Assembly: GCA_963969365.1 (NCBI GenBank)
Contig: OZ017748.1
Location: 1,488,001 to 1,552,000 of the forward strand
DNA: 64,000 bases
Direction of reading: 5' to 3'
Origin: Asterochloris sp. CNOR1
Lineage: Eukaryota > Chlorophyta > Trebouxiophyceae > Trebouxiales > Trebouxiaceae
The translations under genes and the position numbers were made by a program. Positions 44,581 through 54,701 of this stretch are shown here, one piece after another. Positions within the stretch are counted from its first letter, which is position 1. Every line of letters starts with the position of its first letter. The notes beneath the pieces are model-generated. The model was not told the origin of the DNA. It searched no databases and saw only the letters and a list, made by a program, of their open reading frames with translations.

Positions 44581-45690
44581 CACTGGCTGCAAACTTCCTG
44601 TTCCTGGCCCCTTCTGCCCCTCCTTGTCTGCTACAATTGACAGCATTTAATTTATGGCTAGCTTCAATTCCTGCATGTGTCTCAAAGCTGTATTTCAAGT
44701 TTACTGAAGTTCGGATTTTGCCATCCCCCTAATATAACGTCACATGAGCCACTGCAAATGTAAGGGACTGGTGGTCATGATGCCAGTGGCGCAAGGAACT
44801 CCTTGTCTGTGATTGCGGGGGCAATCCCCTGCGCCTCATTTGTGGGAATCAGTGTCTGATCCACTTGGGGTCCTGTCTGCACATGGCTGGTGCTGCAGGC
44901 AAAAAGAACAGGTCGAGTCAGTCAAAAATTGTAGAGGCCTACGCCGAGCTTGTGGGATTCACGCCACAGGCAGCCACTTCTCATGAGGTGCTGCACAATG
45001 AAGCCTGGCAGGGTACCGTTGAACTCACCAGCTGCATCTCTGCACTGCCCTGGCGACTGCTGGCAACTGCCACAGAGCTGTGCTGTGTACTTTCCCCAGG
45101 AATGAGCTGCTGCTTGGTGCCTGCTCTCGAAAAGATGGACTGACCAGGGCCCATCGGCGAGTTGACCCCTGACTTGGAGGTGCCCTCAAAGCCATGCAGA
45201 GGGCTTGGTTTGTTGACCCTGCAGGGAGAGAGACAAAGGCATGGTCTCTTTTGTTAGGGTGCCAACCGTATGCGTTTGCTCTAATACCCATGCAGAGGGC
45301 TAGGCTTGTTTACCCCGTAGGGATGCAGAGGTGAGGCACCAACAGCAGGGCTCTGGTGAGGCAGTCACACAGACACCCGGGAAGGTATCAGTGTCACTCA
45401 GCTCCTTGTACATGGTCCAGCACATGTTCTGTGTGGCATTTGAACATACACATTTTGTGAGTAGGGGTGAAGCATGCAGTTCACTGCAGTCAGTGGCTAG
45501 CCACCATCTATCCTCAAAACCATCTAGAGGCATGCAGAGGTGCAAGACCGTGTCCGCTGGCAGCTAGTGATTAGTGGACAGGCATCATGTCTGGGCATGA
45601 ACAGGGGATGCCCCTCGCCACATCTGTATGGCCAGCAAGGACCAGTAGGGTGTGATGCAAGTGCCGGGCGCTCTCACACATGCCGACCTG
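44581..45690. other. Mostly non-coding, with one possible exon
   Basis: A plus-strand start at 44,884 opens a short plausible frame (MAGAAGKKNRSSQSKIVEAY) running to about 45,010, but no partner exon is clear. A minus-strand piece near 45,400-45,490 (CSNATQNMCWTMYKELSD) is equally isolated. A tandem duplication lies at 45,193-45,335. No gene can be called with confidence. Confidence 0.3.
45193..45335. repeat. Tandem duplication, spacing about 98 bp
   Basis: The phrase catgcagagggcttggtttg, ttgaccctgcaggga at 45,193 recurs at 45,291 as catgcagagggctaggcttg, tttaccccgtaggga. A short further match (ggcatgcagaggtgcaag) is at 45,529. Each copy contains an AG in the same place, so this may be another acceptor echo of an unrecognised exon. 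Confidence 0.65.
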
Positions 45691-45699
45691 GGTGTGCGT

Positions 45700-47894
45700 G
45701 GCTGTGGGCAATCCTGCAGCTGTGCCACACGGGCCAGGCGCCGCTGAATGACTGCAAGCTCCAGCTGCAGGCGGCTCTCCTGACGGTCGAGCACACCGGG
45801 AAGGCCTGTATTCCAGCAAGCAGGCACATGGATTGTACAAGGGAATCAAGCAACGGGAGCCGCAACGGTCTGACTGGCACTCCTGACAAGCAAGCATGCC
45901 CAGGAAGCAGGTCAAGGCAGCACAGTGGAGTTGCAGCTGCAGGACGGGGAGGCATGCGAGCCCTGCATCTGTAACGAAGGCTGCTAAGGCTGCAAGGCCG
46001 AAGTGTGAGATGTACAGGCTTAGCGTGGCACCTGCTGCATTGTTTCAAATGGCTGACTTGGTGCCAGCACGAAGGACTGCGCTGGCTGCTTTCAGCGGCT
46101 GCTGATCGGCTGATGGCCAATATAAAATTGCTGCAAAGGGATTCAGCCGCTGTGGCCAGCAGCTCTGGTCACCAGCAGGCACATGTCACAATGCAGCTGA
46201 AGTGGCATGGGTCATGAGAACAGGATGCCCTATTGCGTGGCAGCTGCAAAGTCTTGCCAAAGTCAGCAGCAACCTAGGGCTTGGACTGGCCTTGACGCAG
46301 CCGCTGCACAATGGGTGGCAGCCGCCGCACAATGGGTGGCAGCCGCCACAGGACAAGCAGTCCTGGGACGCAAATGCATCAGCCAGCCATGAGCCAACCT
46401 GAGGCCAGCCTGCCCTGCCCAGCACCAGCTGTGGGATCCGCCGACCCTGCTCCAAAATCCAGCGACGCTCTCCTGCTGAACTCGGATCTGTACACTGGTG
46501 AACCAAGTGACCCCAGCCTCTCAGTGAGCGAGGGTGCCCGGCTGTATCTGGACAATGGAGAACTAAGTGACCCCAGCCTCTCAGTGAGCGATGGTGCCCG
46601 GCTGTAAGTCGGCCCATGGCGGTGCACCTGCAGCCACCTCTCTGTTCTGGCCTGAAGCTTGTATGCGTCAGCTGTACAGCCCCCAGGCACACCGTGGACA
46701 TGGTGCCAGCCTAGCTCACAGCAGGTTGCAGCAGTACAGCACTCAGCATGGTCATGACTCCAGTGCTGGACTCGCCGCAGCACCCCTCAGCTACACGCAG
46801 CCTGGAGGGTCAGGCAGTGTCCTGTCCGCCAGCTTTGGGTCTGCTTCGAATGGCACTGACCTGTGGCAAGTGTGCCGCCAGGGGACTGCTGCCAGGGCTG
46901 CTGGCCATGTCCACTTCAAGTGCCTGTGTCAACAGTTGGCACAGATCGCTGGCTGCTGGCGCACAGGAGTTGAGCTCGTCCTGCAGTTGCAGGCGGTGCT
47001 GCTGCTCCTACAGAGCAGAGAAGGAGCCCATTGCAGCCGTTCATTTGCCTGTGGGTGAAAAAGCGGCCCAACACTTTCTTGGTGGCTCATCTCAACGAGT
47101 GGGCCTGTCTTCCACCCGCCACCGTAGCGGGTGGTCAGCAGCAGAGTCTCGATGTGAGCAGGGAGCTGCAGACGACTGCTGCAATTTGCAGCCAGCTATG
47201 GACTCTCAAGCTAATCTTAGGTGCTGACTGGTTTGATCACAATTAGCTTACCCACAGCTCGCTGACCTGTGTGAACAAGTACGACATATTGTCCAGCTGC
47301 TCTGTCAGGGAGGTTGTGGCTGCTGCCAGCTCTGCAATGCGATCCTGGCTCTCACGCAAGGCCTGGGTCTGCAGGGACAATGAAGAAGTTTAAACCCTCT
47401 GAAGACTGAGCTTGTGTGGAGCAAGCTTTTGGTGTACAAGACAGTGATCCCTGGCCTTTTAAGACGGACAATGCCCAGTCTGTCTGTGGGGGCCATGCCT
47501 CCCAAACTTCTGCTTCACTAGGAGGCCAAAACAAGGACAGGGGCTGAAACGGTCTGCGTGCTGTCAGTAGAGGGTGGTGTGCGGCAATTTTCCAGTGCGA
47601 ATATGCGGCACCTGAGATGCTGGCGAGAATTTGTATCACCTTAGCTCGCAGGGCCTCCTTGACCATCCCGAGCATTGCTTGAACATCTGCTGCTGAGTAC
47701 ATGCCAGGGTGGGCCTCATGCTGAGCACTGCTAATGGCCGCTACAGGGGGCCCTGCCTGCTTCACTAAGTCCTTCCTATGCTTGCCTGGGGCCAGCATGC
47801 GAAAGGGTGTGGCCGCCACAGTGAGGCTGAACTGCAGCAGCCTCCCTGACAGCCTTATTGGCGCTGTCACCAGCTGCAGGACCCTAAAAGGCAT
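45700..47894 (-). CDS. Coiled-coil protein of unknown function
   Basis: Exon 1 (47894-47612) starts MPFRVLQLVTAPIRLSGRLL and has an internal echo of the same motif (PFRML), suggesting an amphipathic N-terminal region. It ends with a helix (MLGMVKEALRAKVIQILAS). Exon 2 (47368-47252) is coiled coil (LRESQDRIAELAAATTSLTE, QLDNMSYLFTQVSEL). Exon 3 (47007-46861) continues EQQHRLQLQDELNS. Near 46,600-46,420 is a Ser/Arg-rich, perhaps phosphorylated, segment (RAPSLTERLGSLGSP, FSRRASLDFGAG). A last helix near 45,790-45,710 reads DRQESRLQLELAVIQRRLAR. Links between exons 3 and later pieces are not proven. I do not recognise a family; a scaffold or cytoskeletal role is only a guess. Confidence 0.48.
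46311..46355. repeat. 21-bp tandem duplication
   Basis: The block cacaatgggtggcagccgcc occurs twice in direct succession. It lies in probable intron sequence of the coiled-coil gene. Confidence 0.7.
46499..46606 (-). repeat. Perfect-looking 60-bp tandem duplication
   Basis: Two adjacent copies of ctaagtgaccccagcctctc, agtgagcgagggtgcccggc, tgta (first copy from about 46,503, second from about 46,563) differ at only a few bases. On the minus strand each would encode SRAPSLTERLGSL plus SSP/GSP. Each copy is preceded on that strand by an acceptor-like acag, so this could be a coding repeat or a young exon-edge echo. Confidence 0.8.
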
Positions 47895-48299
47895 GTCATG
47901 AGCTGTACATGCCAAGCTCTACAAGTCCGGCATGTGACTTGAGGGCTTGCTGATCAGTCATTGCTGCCTGCTGACGAGTATTGCTTGTCATTCTGATTAG
48001 GACTGCGCCAGTGAGCTGTGCCCATCTGATGACCTATCTGAGCACACGTGACTGCATCTTTAGAATCCCTGCCGTCAAGGGTCGGAAACTGTCCCATCTT
48101 GCACCCTTGCCAGCTGCTCACTGACAAGGACGTCATGCCGCTTCTTCATGGCAGCCTCTCCTGTGTGGTGCGTGCAGCCTTGTACGAGGCTGTGGTGCAC
48201 ACAAGCCAAGGTTGCTTCGTGTCATGACGGCATGCACTGGTGCAGAGCGTCCTCCCTGTTTCTCTGCGCAAGTCTGCTCATGGCATCAGGAACTGCCTC

Positions 48300-49110
48300 G
48301 CCAGCATAGGCTATCCAGGCTCATGATGAATGGCAGTCACTAGATTGGTGGACTGTAGGGCTGGTGAGGCAATGGCGTTACTCGGCAGGCTGTCTGCGAC
48401 AGGCGCTCCCTGCCTCTGACTGGAAGACAGACCAGGCCCTCCTGCACGTCCCACCTGGGAAGACACCAGATAGCATGCTGCTTGTCCTTGGCCTTTGCAA
48501 CAGCGGCAGATCCTTGCTGTTGCAAGAGGGCCTGCTGTGCAACAGGCTGCACCACCCAGTGTCATGAGTCGGCGGCCATAAGCAGAGTTTGTCAGATGCC
48601 GCGGTGTCAGCCCAGTCACTGATATCAATGACTGCTGCTCTTGAGCCCTCCCCACTGGACCAGAGCTGAAGGTATGGGGAGCAAAGATCAGCAAGGTGGA
48701 GACAGACATGGAGACCCTTGGAAACACCAAGCCAAAAGGCTGGCACAATGCTTTTGCTTGAATGCGTAAGCAAGAGAGGCAGCTGCGTGAGGAAAAACTC
48801 CAACTGCTGCGCGAAAGAGACGCTCAAATGCTTGCTGTTGATGTGCTGGTCCAACAACAAACTAAGATTCCTCTTGCAGCATGGCATGCTGGATGAAGCA
48901 GCTGTGCAGCAGGCCATACACTGTGGCCATTTCCAGCGCACTTGCCAGCGTCTCCACCATGCTGGCTGCAGGTGCATCACCTGCAAAGGGAGGCTCGATA
49001 TACTCAATTATGTTGAGCAGGCAATGTGTGGTAAGCTGGCAGTGGGAGCTCAGGGCAATCTGCATGGCACGAGCACACTCAGCAACCAGGCGATGCTCTG
49101 AAGAGCAAGA
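48300..49110 (-). CDS. Possible helical protein, unrecognised
   Basis: Minus-strand pieces look coding: after an acceptor-like cttcag near 49,105 comes HRLVAECARAMQIALSSHC and LLNIIEYIEPPFAG; then MVETLASALEMATVYGLL and HSCFIQHAML (48,970-48,880); then AQQLEFFLTQLPLLLTHSS, KSIVPAFWLGVSKGLHVCLH and LADLCSPYLQLWSSGEGSR (48,820-48,650). These are amphipathic helices with regular spacing, like an alpha-solenoid. No start exon is found; the region upstream is the DLST promoter. Whether it joins the coiled-coil gene downstream is unknown. Confidence 0.38.
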
Positions 49111-49142
49111 TGTACTCGCAGTAAGTGGGGTTTACATTGACC

Positions 49143-49150
49143 TATATATA
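49143..49150 (+). promoter_or_regulatory. TATA box of the DLST gene
   Basis: The sequence ctatatatagg lies 70 bases before the DLST start codon, a fitting distance for a TATA box with transcription starting about 30 bases on. The element is palindromic and could also serve a minus-strand promoter. Confidence 0.55.
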
Positions 49151-49212
49151 GGCAGGGCTGCTCTCCCAGAGTTCTCTCATTTCGCATGCGCTCATTACAA
49201 TAGGCTGGAGGC

Positions 49213-52200
49213 ATGGCCTACAGAGCCTTCACCAGATTGGCCAGGGCCCGGCAATGCAGGCGGGTCCTTCAGGTAAGCGGTGCAGCAGGCCGTCCTGGCC
49301 CTCGAATCAAGCACGCGGCAGTGGAGCTCAATCGCATCGGACTGTCTGCAGGTTGAGGGCTGCAAGCAGGCAGAACCCCAATCAAACATTTGGAGCGGTG
49401 CGCTGCAGCATGCACATGCCTGGGGACTGTGCTGCCAGGCTTTGATTGTGTGATTTCAGTGGCGAATGCATCATTAGACCTGACATGACCAGTCCTGTTT
49501 TGTTGCAGGTGTCTGCTCACTCCACCATCTGGCCAGCACCAGGTGCAATTGTGCAGTCAGCAACAAGCCTGTGCACCTTGCTCCCCTCATTTCTGGATCT
49601 GGTCCTTGCACTGCATTCTTAGATTGCCTCAAAATGAGAGTTGAGTCAAGGTCCTTGCCTCCCCTGCAGCAAGATACATGGCGCTCTGTGCCACATTGTG
49701 CCCAAGCCCAGTGGCGGGCTGCCCCTGGCGCTGCGGTTGCAATCAGCTGGGCTGCGGACGTCCGCAGCACAGCTGGCGCAGCACACCGTGAAGGTGCCCA
49801 GCATGGGAGACTCCATCACAGAGGGCACTGTGGCTTCGGTCGCCAAGCAGGAAGGTGAGCTCTGCTCGATGGGCGAGACCAGGGCCCTGAGCATGGCCCG
49901 CTGCGGGTGTAGGACCAGCGCTGCCAAGGTTCCTACAGGCGAATATATCCAAGCGCAGCTCCTGCATGCGGTGCAGTCCAGGCTTGACCATCAATCATAC
50001 AGGTGCATGGGTTGCTGCCTGCTGTAAGCGCAGAATATGCCCTGAAGTGAGCCAGGCTGGGCCACGGCCCAGCTGCTAGCCACATCTGGCTGCTGCCTCC
50101 TGCTGCCGTGTAGCAGATGTCTCCCATGCCTGAAGCAGCACAGTGCAGCAATACTGCAGGACGCCGCCTGCCCAGCCAGCTGCATGCGATGTGTCCAACG
50201 GAAGCCAGTAACATGACTTAGCATTGATGCACAATTGCAGCACCGCTTGCGCTGACTCCCCGGAGCCCCTGGCTGCCCCACTTTCAGCTCTGCCAGCCAC
50301 GCCTGCCTGCTGCTGCCTGAGGCAGTTCCTTGCTGCCTGCAGGGGACGGCAGCTCTGCCAGCCACGCCGGCCCGCTGCTGCATAACGCACTTCCCTGCTG
50401 CCTGCAGGGGACTCTGTGGATGTGGACGAGGTGCTTGCCCAGATTGAGACCGACAAGGTCACCATTGATGTGCGGTACACCACGGGCAAGCCCGGCAAGC
50501 TGACCAAGATGCTCATCAAGGAGGAGGACACCGTCTCAGTGGGGCAGGAAGTGGCTGTTGTGGAGGAGGGGGCTGAGGGCAGCACTGGGGGTGGGGGCGG
50601 CAATAAGGAGGTGAGCATTGGCACAGGGGCACCGCCCGCCTGTTGGCAGCAGGTGTTGATTGTGAAAGAACCCGTCGGCAGTGCTCAAGGGAATGGAATG
50701 AGGAGGTGCTGCATCCTTGAGTTGGCTGCAGGCGCTGCACCATCTGTGGGGCTGGCATACTGCCCTTGGGGCCAGTCTGGAGCTAGCGAGTGTCAGAGCC
50801 GGAACCCACCAGCTCGCTTAGGTGTCGTGCAGGAAGCAAAGCTGTACAACCCCTTCAAGACCCTGAGCAGCATGCAATTTGAGCAACTGCTCTGCTCATA
50901 CTTGCAGAAGGCAACTTGCAGAAGGCAACAAAGGGGAGAGCCCACAAGCACCGTAGGGCCAATGCCACAATTTGCCAGCAGCGTACCACCATTCACTGCA
51001 TGTGGCCCTGCAGGAAGCAAAGGAGGAGAAGCCTGAGAAGGAGGAGAAGCCTAGTAAGGACGAGAAGCCTCAGAAGGAAGAGAGGCCCAAGGAGGACAAG
51101 AAGCCCGAGCCCCAGCAAAAGCAGGCGCCGCCCAGCAAGCCAGCGCCCAGCAAGCCGGCACCGAGCGGAGCAGACAGGGTCAGTTCTGCAGCCGGCTCTG
51201 TTTCGTCTGTCATGAGGCTGCAAGCCAGCGCTTGGGCAGCCTGTGATCAGTTGACATAATGGAAGCCTTTCTTTGACAAGCACAGCAGGCATCTAGTTGG
51301 AGTCCTGCAAGCAGCTCTGGCTGGCTCAACCTCTTTGTCGGCAGCTAAGTGCGGCAGCAAATCCCTGGGCTGGACTCCTGCTGTGACTCTTGCACCCTCC
51401 AGTCTGGGGCTGGCAAAATATGCCCTTGAGCCCAGGAGTGCTGGTCTCCTGACCCCATGGCTGCAGAGCCATTGGCCTGCAGTCGAATTGCAGGTCAGCA
51501 GCTCAGCAAGTCTACATATCACCGACACCAGTCCCCCTAGTCTCTGCTCTGCCCAGCCCTCCATGCTTCCGTAGCCTGTAGTGTCAGGGGGGCCATGTGG
51601 CATTCAAGGCTTCCAGGCACATCATGTGTGACTTCCAGCACCCTCTGCATGCCAATTAAGGTATCACATTCACACCTCTGACAGTGTTTGTCGCTCCTTG
51701 CCGCTGCAGTTCGGTGCTCTGTCGCCAGCCCCTACACTTAGACAGCTCCACCTCTGACGACAGTGTCACTTCTCGCCCCTGCATCTTGCGGGGGGTGCGG
51801 CTGAACAGCAAGCTCAGTCTTCACCACTGCCAGTCCCACCGCTGAGAGTGTTGGTGCTCTTTGTGACTTCAGTCTCAGGGGGGCCCTGCAGCCCCGGCCC
51901 CCCAGCCTGGAGCGGGTGGCAAGGGCAAGCGTCCTGAGCGCCGCGTGAAGATGACCCGCCTGCGTGCCCGCGTGGCTGAGCGCCTCAAGGGTGCCCAGAA
52001 CACGTACGCCATGCTGACCACCTTCAACGAGGTGGACATGACCCGCCTGATGGACCTACGCAAGGAGTTCAAGGTGGGCCGTGCAACTGCTGGACAGGGA
52101 GGCCTGGCAAGCATGGGTCCTGGGCAGTGCCTTATGGCTGTGCAAGCAGTCTGATTGTCAGTGGCCTGCTAACCCCCTTGAGATGGACGTTACCCACCTG

Positions 52201-54539
52201 ATGGGCACGTGCCAGGCCTTCACGGTGAGCAGTGTAGCTGTTGACCGGCAAGATGATGGGAGCCAGCAAGGTGCAGCAGCCCTGCCAGTGAGAGCCTGAT
52301 GAGCATCCCAACAGTTGGCGGCAACCATCTGATGGAGCTGGGCAGGCAGAATAGGGTGGGCAGTGCAGCTGCTGGCCAGATGGGGCGCCAGGGGTGGTAA
52401 CGGGGGTGGGGAGCACAGCTCTCATGCTGATCTGTCTCAGCGTGCGCAGAGCCCTGTGTCATGTGGCTGTGCTTTGCGGCTGTGCAGTACAGTCAAACGT
52501 GCAGCAGCCCTGCTGATCACGAGCCTGCTGGTTGGAGCCGACCTGTCTTGTGGGCCTGCTGCCAGCATGGTTGCAATTCGCTAGACCTCAACTGCAAGCT
52601 GTTGCGCCTGCTGGGTGCTGGGCAAGGCCATCTGCCGCTCCCGAGGTGCTCTGGTGCCGCTGGGGGAGGGCAGTCCTCCATGGCAAGCTGTGCGTAGTGG
52701 TCGGGCACCTGCGCAGGGCCCAAGCGTCTCACAGAGCTGCCTGCGAATGTATTACTTGGGCATCAAGCCAGCTTTAATGCTGCCCTGTCAGATTCGAAGT
52801 TCTGCTGCTGCAGGATGCCTTTGTGGAGAAGCATGGCGTCAAGTTGGGCTTCATGAGCGCATTTGTGAAGGCCTCTGCGGACGCTCTTCACCTGGTGCCA
52901 GCTGCAAATGCAGTCATCGATGGAGATGAGATCGTCTACAGGTGGGCAACCAGCAACATTTCGACTTGGTTTGAGTTTCACCAGCAGGCAGCAGATCACA
53001 TCATCATATGCATGGTGCTGCACTGCAGCGGCTGCAGACATGTGCATGGCGCTGCGGCTGGGTATATGATTCTGCAGCTGTGTCGCTGGTGCTACCCCCC
53101 ATAGTTGTGCTTGTCATTGGCTCTGCTGCTGCTCTGCTGCATGATGTCCCCCTGCATCTCAGATTGAGGAGGACGCCCATCGTTCTAACTCATCCAGTGC
53201 AGCAATGTGGCCAAGCATCACAGGGACATGGCAGGCATCATGGACCACTGTATAACTGCCTGCTGCAGGGACTAGGGAGACTCAGCAACATGTTTTCTGA
53301 CTGGTGCCTTCTTGTTGTGAAGAATTACCCACTCAGCAATCAGCTTTGCATGTTGCTTGCTTCTGTCATTTTAACAGAGGTGCTGCTTCACGCTGCAGGG
53401 ACTACACAGACATCAGTATTGCTGTAGCCACCCCCAAGGGCCTGGTTGTCCCTGTGCTGCGCAACGTGGACGAACTTGACTTTGCAGGGGTGGAGAAGGT
53501 GAGGCCAGCAGCCCGACCTGGGCTGCAGGCAGCACTGTTTGCTCTCTGGCATTGCTTTGTCCTGAACTCACACAGTGGGCACCACTCTGCCGGTGTGGGC
53601 AGTACACTGCCAGCAGCAGCCGCTGACTGGGGCCCCTCATCGTGGCTCAAAGCCCTGTGGCATTGCTGTTGCTTTGGCGGGGGTGTGCATCATACGCCTA
53701 GCAGCTACAGCCTTCCACATGGTTTCCTCAGTACGGCCAGCAAAGTGGCTTGAGGTTGCAGTCGAGCTTTTGCTAAGCAGAGCTAGTCTGCTGATGATCA
53801 TCAGTATAAGCAATGCTCTGGGCTTGAACCACCAGAGTGGCAGACCTCACGCTGCATCTTGTGCTCAAGTCTGGGGGGAGGGCCAGGTACCTGTGCTCTC
53901 ACCTCAAGTGCACTATCTGTTCAAAAGCCCAGCATGCCCCATGTCCAGGCCATCAACGCTCTGGGCAAAAAGGCCCGTGATGGTACCATCTCAGTAGATG
54001 ACATGGCTGGAGGCACCTTCACCATCTCTAATGGCGGGGTTTACGGCAGCCTACTCAGCACACCAATCATCAACCCTCCCCAGTCCGCCATCCTTGGGAT
54101 GCACTCCATCCAGCAGAGGCCAATGGTCGTCAATGGACAGGTGGGGGCCACAGCCCTGGCGCGTCATGGCATCATGCGTGATTAGTGGGTCACATTCTGG
54201 CCAGCCAGCAGGCGCAGAAAGGCTGTGCAGGTTGCCAAGGTGTGGTCATTGACAGACAGATGGAGCGCATGCAGTCGATGCCTGATCACATTGCGCATGA
54301 CCAATAGGTGATACTCTCAGTCAGCGATTGCCACCATGGTCATTTGCTGAGATGTTGTATGCAGGACGTGGCACTGACCAACAGTGCACTGGCTGTGTGT
54401 GCAGGTGGTGGCCCGCCCAGTGATGAATGTGGCACTCACGTATGACCACAGGCTGATCGACGGCCGTGAAGCAGTGACTTTCCTCAAGCGCGTCAAGGAG
54501 GTGGTAGAAGACCCTGTCCGCTTGCTCCTTGATGTGTAA
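49213..54539 (+). CDS. DLST: Dihydrolipoyl succinyltransferase (2-oxoglutarate dehydrogenase E2)
   Basis: This is the core of the mitochondrial 2-oxoglutarate dehydrogenase complex; it passes the succinyl group to CoA. Nine exons keep one frame: 49213-49272, 49707-49854, 50408-50610, 51014-51178, 51879-52073, 52814-52941, 53399-53498, 53949-54140 and 54405-54539, giving 441 aa. The presequence is Arg/Ala-rich ([20 protein letters not shown]). The lipoyl domain has [21 protein letters not shown] and the lipoylated Lys in [10 protein letters not shown] charged Lys/Glu/Pro linker follows, without a peripheral subunit-binding domain, as is usual for DLST. The catalytic domain shows [78 protein letters not shown] and the active site [12 protein letters not shown]. 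The exon 1/2 junction relies on an AAG acceptor. Several introns carry exon-edge echoes. Confidence 0.95.
50286..50410 (+). repeat. Tandem duplication of the DLST exon 3 acceptor
   Basis: Two copies about 64 bases apart share gctctgccagccacgcc, then gctgctgc, then tgctgcctgcaggggac. The second copy carries the real acceptor at 50,407; the first keeps an identical acceptor and exon start (ctgcctgcaggggac) at about 50,342. Confidence 0.88.
50826..50945 (+). repeat. Three echoes of the DLST exon 4 start
   Basis: Exon 4 begins ctgcaggaagcaaaggagga at 51,010. Upstream copies are at 50,828 (gtgcaggaagcaaagctgta), 50,903 (cttgcagaaggcaac) and 50,917 (cttgcagaaggcaacaaagg). All keep an acceptor-like AG. 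Confidence 0.75.
51690..51885 (+). repeat. Repeated acceptor tracts before DLST exon 5
   Basis: Three diverged units with cacctctgac or caccgctgag, a cagtgt or gagtgt block, a pyrimidine stretch and an AG or GC near the end precede exon 5. The last supplies the real acceptor (cagtctcag). The exon start ggggggcc also appears near 51,587 (tcaggggggcc). Confidence 0.55.
52178..52365 (+). repeat. Two echoes of the DLST exon 5 end
   Basis: The exon end at 52,030-52,080 (gaggtggacatgacccgcct, gatggacctacgcaaggagt, tcaaggtggg) recurs at 52,178-52,230 (gagatggacgttacccacct, gatgggcacgtgccaggcct, tcacggtgag). A fainter copy is at 52,325-52,365 (aaccatctgatggagctggg). Confidence 0.82.
53195..53295 (+). 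repeat. Echoes of the DLST exon 7 start
   Basis: Exon 7 begins ctgcagggactacacagaca at 53,393. Upstream copies are at 53,264 (ctgcagggactagggagact) and more weakly at 53,215 (atcacagggacatggcagg). Confidence 0.72.
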
Positions 54540-54701
54540 GTGCTTCCCTCTGCTTTTGATGCAATTGCCAGTCAAACCAGTGGCAGCACACCAGTATGAA
54601 CTCATGATTGTAACACACACGAGAGAACCAAATGTTGAAATGACGTGCTATTTCAGACTCCCCTGGATGCATCAAGCAGACAGAAGTCACGTGCCAGACA
54701 C

